This document shows, piece by piece, positions 5,823 to 7,547 of a stretch of 7,547 nucleotides of DNA; the first letter of the stretch is position 1, and each line of letters opens with the position of its first letter. The stretch is from Pseudomonadota bacterium (GTDB lineage: Bacteria; Pseudomonadota; Gammaproteobacteria; Xanthomonadales; Rhodanobacteraceae): the NCBI GenBank assembly GCA_023430685.1, contig JAEYZH010000115.1, forward strand, positions 1-7,547, written 5' to 3'. The position numbers and the translations under genes were made by a program. Below the pieces are notes generated by a model. That model worked only from the letters and a program-made list of their open reading frames with translations. It made no database searches and was not told the origin of the DNA.

Positions 5823-7547
5823 CGGTCGCCTCCTGCATCGCGCAGCGCATCGAGGTAGGCACGTCCGGCCGCGTCGGGCGCCACCCGCGCCGCAGCGTGC
5901 GCGGGCAACGGCGGCAACGCGCGCCAGAGCAATCCGCGCACCTCGGCACGGCAGTTCGCGCAGTCGGGATCGCGGCGTGCCGCGTCGATCGCGGCGATCA
6001 GGCCGAGCGCATCCGGCAACTCCGCGCGGTTCGCGGCGATCCAGCGCAGCGCGTCCTCCCAGTCCGGCACCTCGCCTGCATCGAGCGACTGCCACAGCGC
6101 GCGCAGTGGCGCCGCCTCCGCCGGTGCGGGCCGCAAGGTCCCGGCGCGGTCGAGCACACCCTCGCGGTCGCCGCGGAGGCGGCGCGCTTCGTCGGGCGCC
6201 GGCAATTCGAGCCCGACGCGCGCGAGATAGATGCGCGTGGACTGCTGCACGCGCTTGACGAGTTCGAGCGCGCGGTACTCGTAGGGCAGTGCGAGTTCCG
6301 GCTCGCCCTGGCGCAGGTGCAGTTCCGATTGCCACATCTCGGCGAGCGCCGCGCGCAGCGTCTCCTTCGTCTCCGGATCGAGCAGGGTCGCGGCCTCGGC
6401 GATGTCGTGCACGTGGCCATACTCGGCGACGACGCCGGCCGCCTCGCCGAAGCGGCCCGGAGCCGGCGCGTCGTGGGCGTGCGCGTCGTCGTGCGCCCCT
6501 CCTTCTGCATGCGATTCACCTGCAGGTGGCTGCGGCGCCTCGGTCTCCTCGCCGAGGAACTGGCCGTAGCGCAGGCGCAGCACGCGCTGGTCGACGCCGA
6601 GCGCATCCGAGCGCGCGAGGAATCGGTCAGGCGCGGGTCGCGGTTGTTCCGCGAGCAGCGCCTCGGTGTCGATGATGATCTGGCGCTGGCTGCGGAAATA
6701 CGCGGGCAGCACGTGCTGCACGACGCCTTCGAGGCCCGCGCTGTCGACGGCGGCCGCGGCCGGCCAGCGCAGGATGAAGCTCGGGCTGCGCGTCGTGTTC
6801 GGCTCGGGCTCGCGGTTGTCGGCGACGCGCAGGCGCACGATCACGTCGTCGCCGGCCGCGATGCCGAGCGAGCCGAGGTCGAGCGAGTGGCGATAGCGTT
6901 GCCGGCGCGTGCCGTCGAGCGCCTCGATCGCAGGCGCGATTTCCCGTTCGCTGAACGTCACGTTCTCGCCGCCGCCCTGCGCGAGCGTCAGCAACAGCAT
7001 CGGCTCGGCGAGCGCGTGATCGTCGTCGGCTTCGAATTCGAGTTCCCAGTGCTGCTGTCCGGGCTCCACGAGGGTGAGGCTGCGTTCGGGGCGGATCACG
7101 CGCACTTCGGGCGCGCGATCCGCGATCGCATCGAGCCGGTGCAGGCGGTCGTCCTCGGGTGGCGGCGCGCCTTTGAGCGTGATGCGGTAGAGAGCGGACG
7201 CGTCGAGTCGCCGTTGCGCGCGCCAGCTCTCCCCGTCGCGTTCGAGCGGCACGCGTTCGCCATCGTGGAAGACCAGGCTCGCCGAAGACGGTTGCGGATC
7301 GAAGCGCAGCCGCCAGTGCAGTTGCGAACCTTCGGGCGCCTTCGCATCGAGCGTGCCCTCGCGCCGCGCAGGCAGGCGCGTGTACGCCGGCGGGTCGATC
7401 GCGAGTTCGGCCTGCACGATGCGTGTCGCGACCGCGGGCGACGCCGTCGCCGCGGTGGCTGGATCGTTCGCGCCGACCGGCCTGCGCGTGGGCCACGCGA
7501 GACCGATCGCGAGCAGCGCGAGCGCGAGCGCGGCCGCGAGGGCGATC
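5819..7547 (-). CDS. DUF4175-like membrane-anchored periplasmic protein, N-terminus beyond window
   Basis: The frame is open from the right edge to the stop at 5819, giving 575 visible residues; the true start is outside. Visible residues 1-20 (IALAAALALALLAIGLAWP) form a membrane helix, and a soluble, probably periplasmic, chain follows. DPPAYTRLPAR near residues 51-61 and EFEADDDHAL near 171-179 resemble the opening motif and the Ig-like 'DD-[YFH]-G/A-L' strand of DUF4175-type proteins. VADNREPEPNTTRSPSF (from about 241) resembles the end of that Ig-like unit. A helical region with LLDPETKETLRAALAEMWQSELHLRQGEPELALPYEYRALELVKRVQ follows a His/Asp-rich loop (346-358). A C529-A-N-C532 motif lies near the C-terminus. 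The GTG at 7417 would remove the membrane helix and is rejected as the start. Such genes neighbour MoxR ATPase, DUF58 and BatA-like genes; the role in envelope stress or complex assembly is inferred from that and unproven. Confidence 0.75.
   Translation of the reverse strand, partial: IALAAALALALLAIGLAWPTRRPVGANDPATAATASPAVATRIVQAELAIDPPAYTRLPARREGTLDAKAPEGSQLHWRLRFDPQPSSASLVFHDGERVPLERDGESWRAQRRLDASALYRITLKGAPPPEDDRLHRLDAIADRAPEVRVIRPERSLTLVEPGQQHWELEFEADDDHALAEPMLLLTLAQGGGENVTFSEREIAPAIEALDGTRRQRYRHSLDLGSLGIAAGDDVIVRLRVADNREPEPNTTRSPSFILRWPAAAAVDSAGLEGVVQHVLPAYFRSQRQIIIDTEALLAEQPRPAPDRFLARSDALGVDQRVLRLRYGQFLGEETEAPQPPAGESHAEGGAHDDAHAHDAPAPGRFGEAAGVVAEYGHVHDIAEAATLLDPETKETLRAALAEMWQSELHLRQGEPELALPYEYRALELVKRVQQSTRIYLARVGLELPAPDEARRLRGDREGVLDRAGTLRPAPAEAAPLRALWQSLDAGEVPDWEDALRWIAANRAELPDALGLIAAIDAARRDPDCANCRAEVRGLLWRALPPLPAHAAARVAPDAAGRAYLDALRDAGGDR
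5829..5834 (-). promoter_or_regulatory. Perfect Shine-Dalgarno for the downstream membrane protein
   Basis: The minus strand reads AGGAGG, 6 nt before the ATG at 5822, within the last codons of the upstream gene. With the ATGA overlap it fixes the start, even though the reading frame stays open for hundreds of bases upstream as Arg/Ala-rich shadow sequence. Confidence 0.85.

Noticed and set aside
4782..5858. 358-codon plus-strand open frame
   Set aside because: Antisense to a well-supported gene, no domain seen, composition of a shadow frame (Arg, Glu, Gln, His rich).
5823..6335. In-frame upstream extension of the 574-aa membrane protein
   Set aside because: It lies wholly over the DUF4175-like gene, is Arg/Ala-rich shadow sequence, and the AGGAGG plus ATGA overlap fixes the start at 5822.

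Overview
This is a G+C-rich bacterial window, most likely from a gammaproteobacterium of the Lysobacter/Xanthomonas group. That guess rests on the base composition, a secreted DUF4124-type protein, and a two-gene block resembling the end of a MoxR/Bat-type membrane operon. A high-G+C betaproteobacterium is not excluded. The window looks chromosomal and mostly ordinary: I see no tRNA, rRNA, CRISPR array, insertion sequence or phage gene.

Left part (1-1736): on the minus strand, a secreted DUF4124-type protein runs off the left edge. Across a 151-bp divergent gap lies dinB (DNA polymerase IV, 360 aa, plus strand), complete with catalytic residues and a C-terminal clamp-binding motif. A short convergent gap with G+C-rich hairpins separates dinB from the next unit.

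Middle part (1737-3968): a LysR-type regulator of the GcvA-like group (plus strand) is divergent from a minus-strand pair. The pair is an unrecognised 65-aa small ORF with a good ribosome binding site, followed by a ten-helix EamA/DMT exporter whose start codon overlaps the small ORF's stop (ATGA). The 109-bp divergent region holds two perfect inverted repeats and a consensus -35 box, so local control of the exporter unit by the LysR protein is the natural inference.

Right part (3969-7547): two long minus-strand genes are again joined by an ATGA overlap, with a perfect AGGAGG ahead of the second. The upstream gene enters from the right edge. It has an N-terminal membrane helix followed by a DUF4175-like periplasmic region with a His/Asp-rich loop and a late CxxC. 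The downstream gene is a 574-aa membrane-anchored protein with a beta-sandwich-like region and a degenerate glutamine-amidotransferase-like region. In known genomes such pairs sit at the end of operons encoding a MoxR AAA ATPase, a DUF58 protein and BatA/vWA proteins. Those partners would be expected beyond position 7547, which cannot be seen here.

The least explained items are the small ORF coupled to the exporter, the architecture of its divergent control region, and the two poorly characterised membrane proteins on the right.
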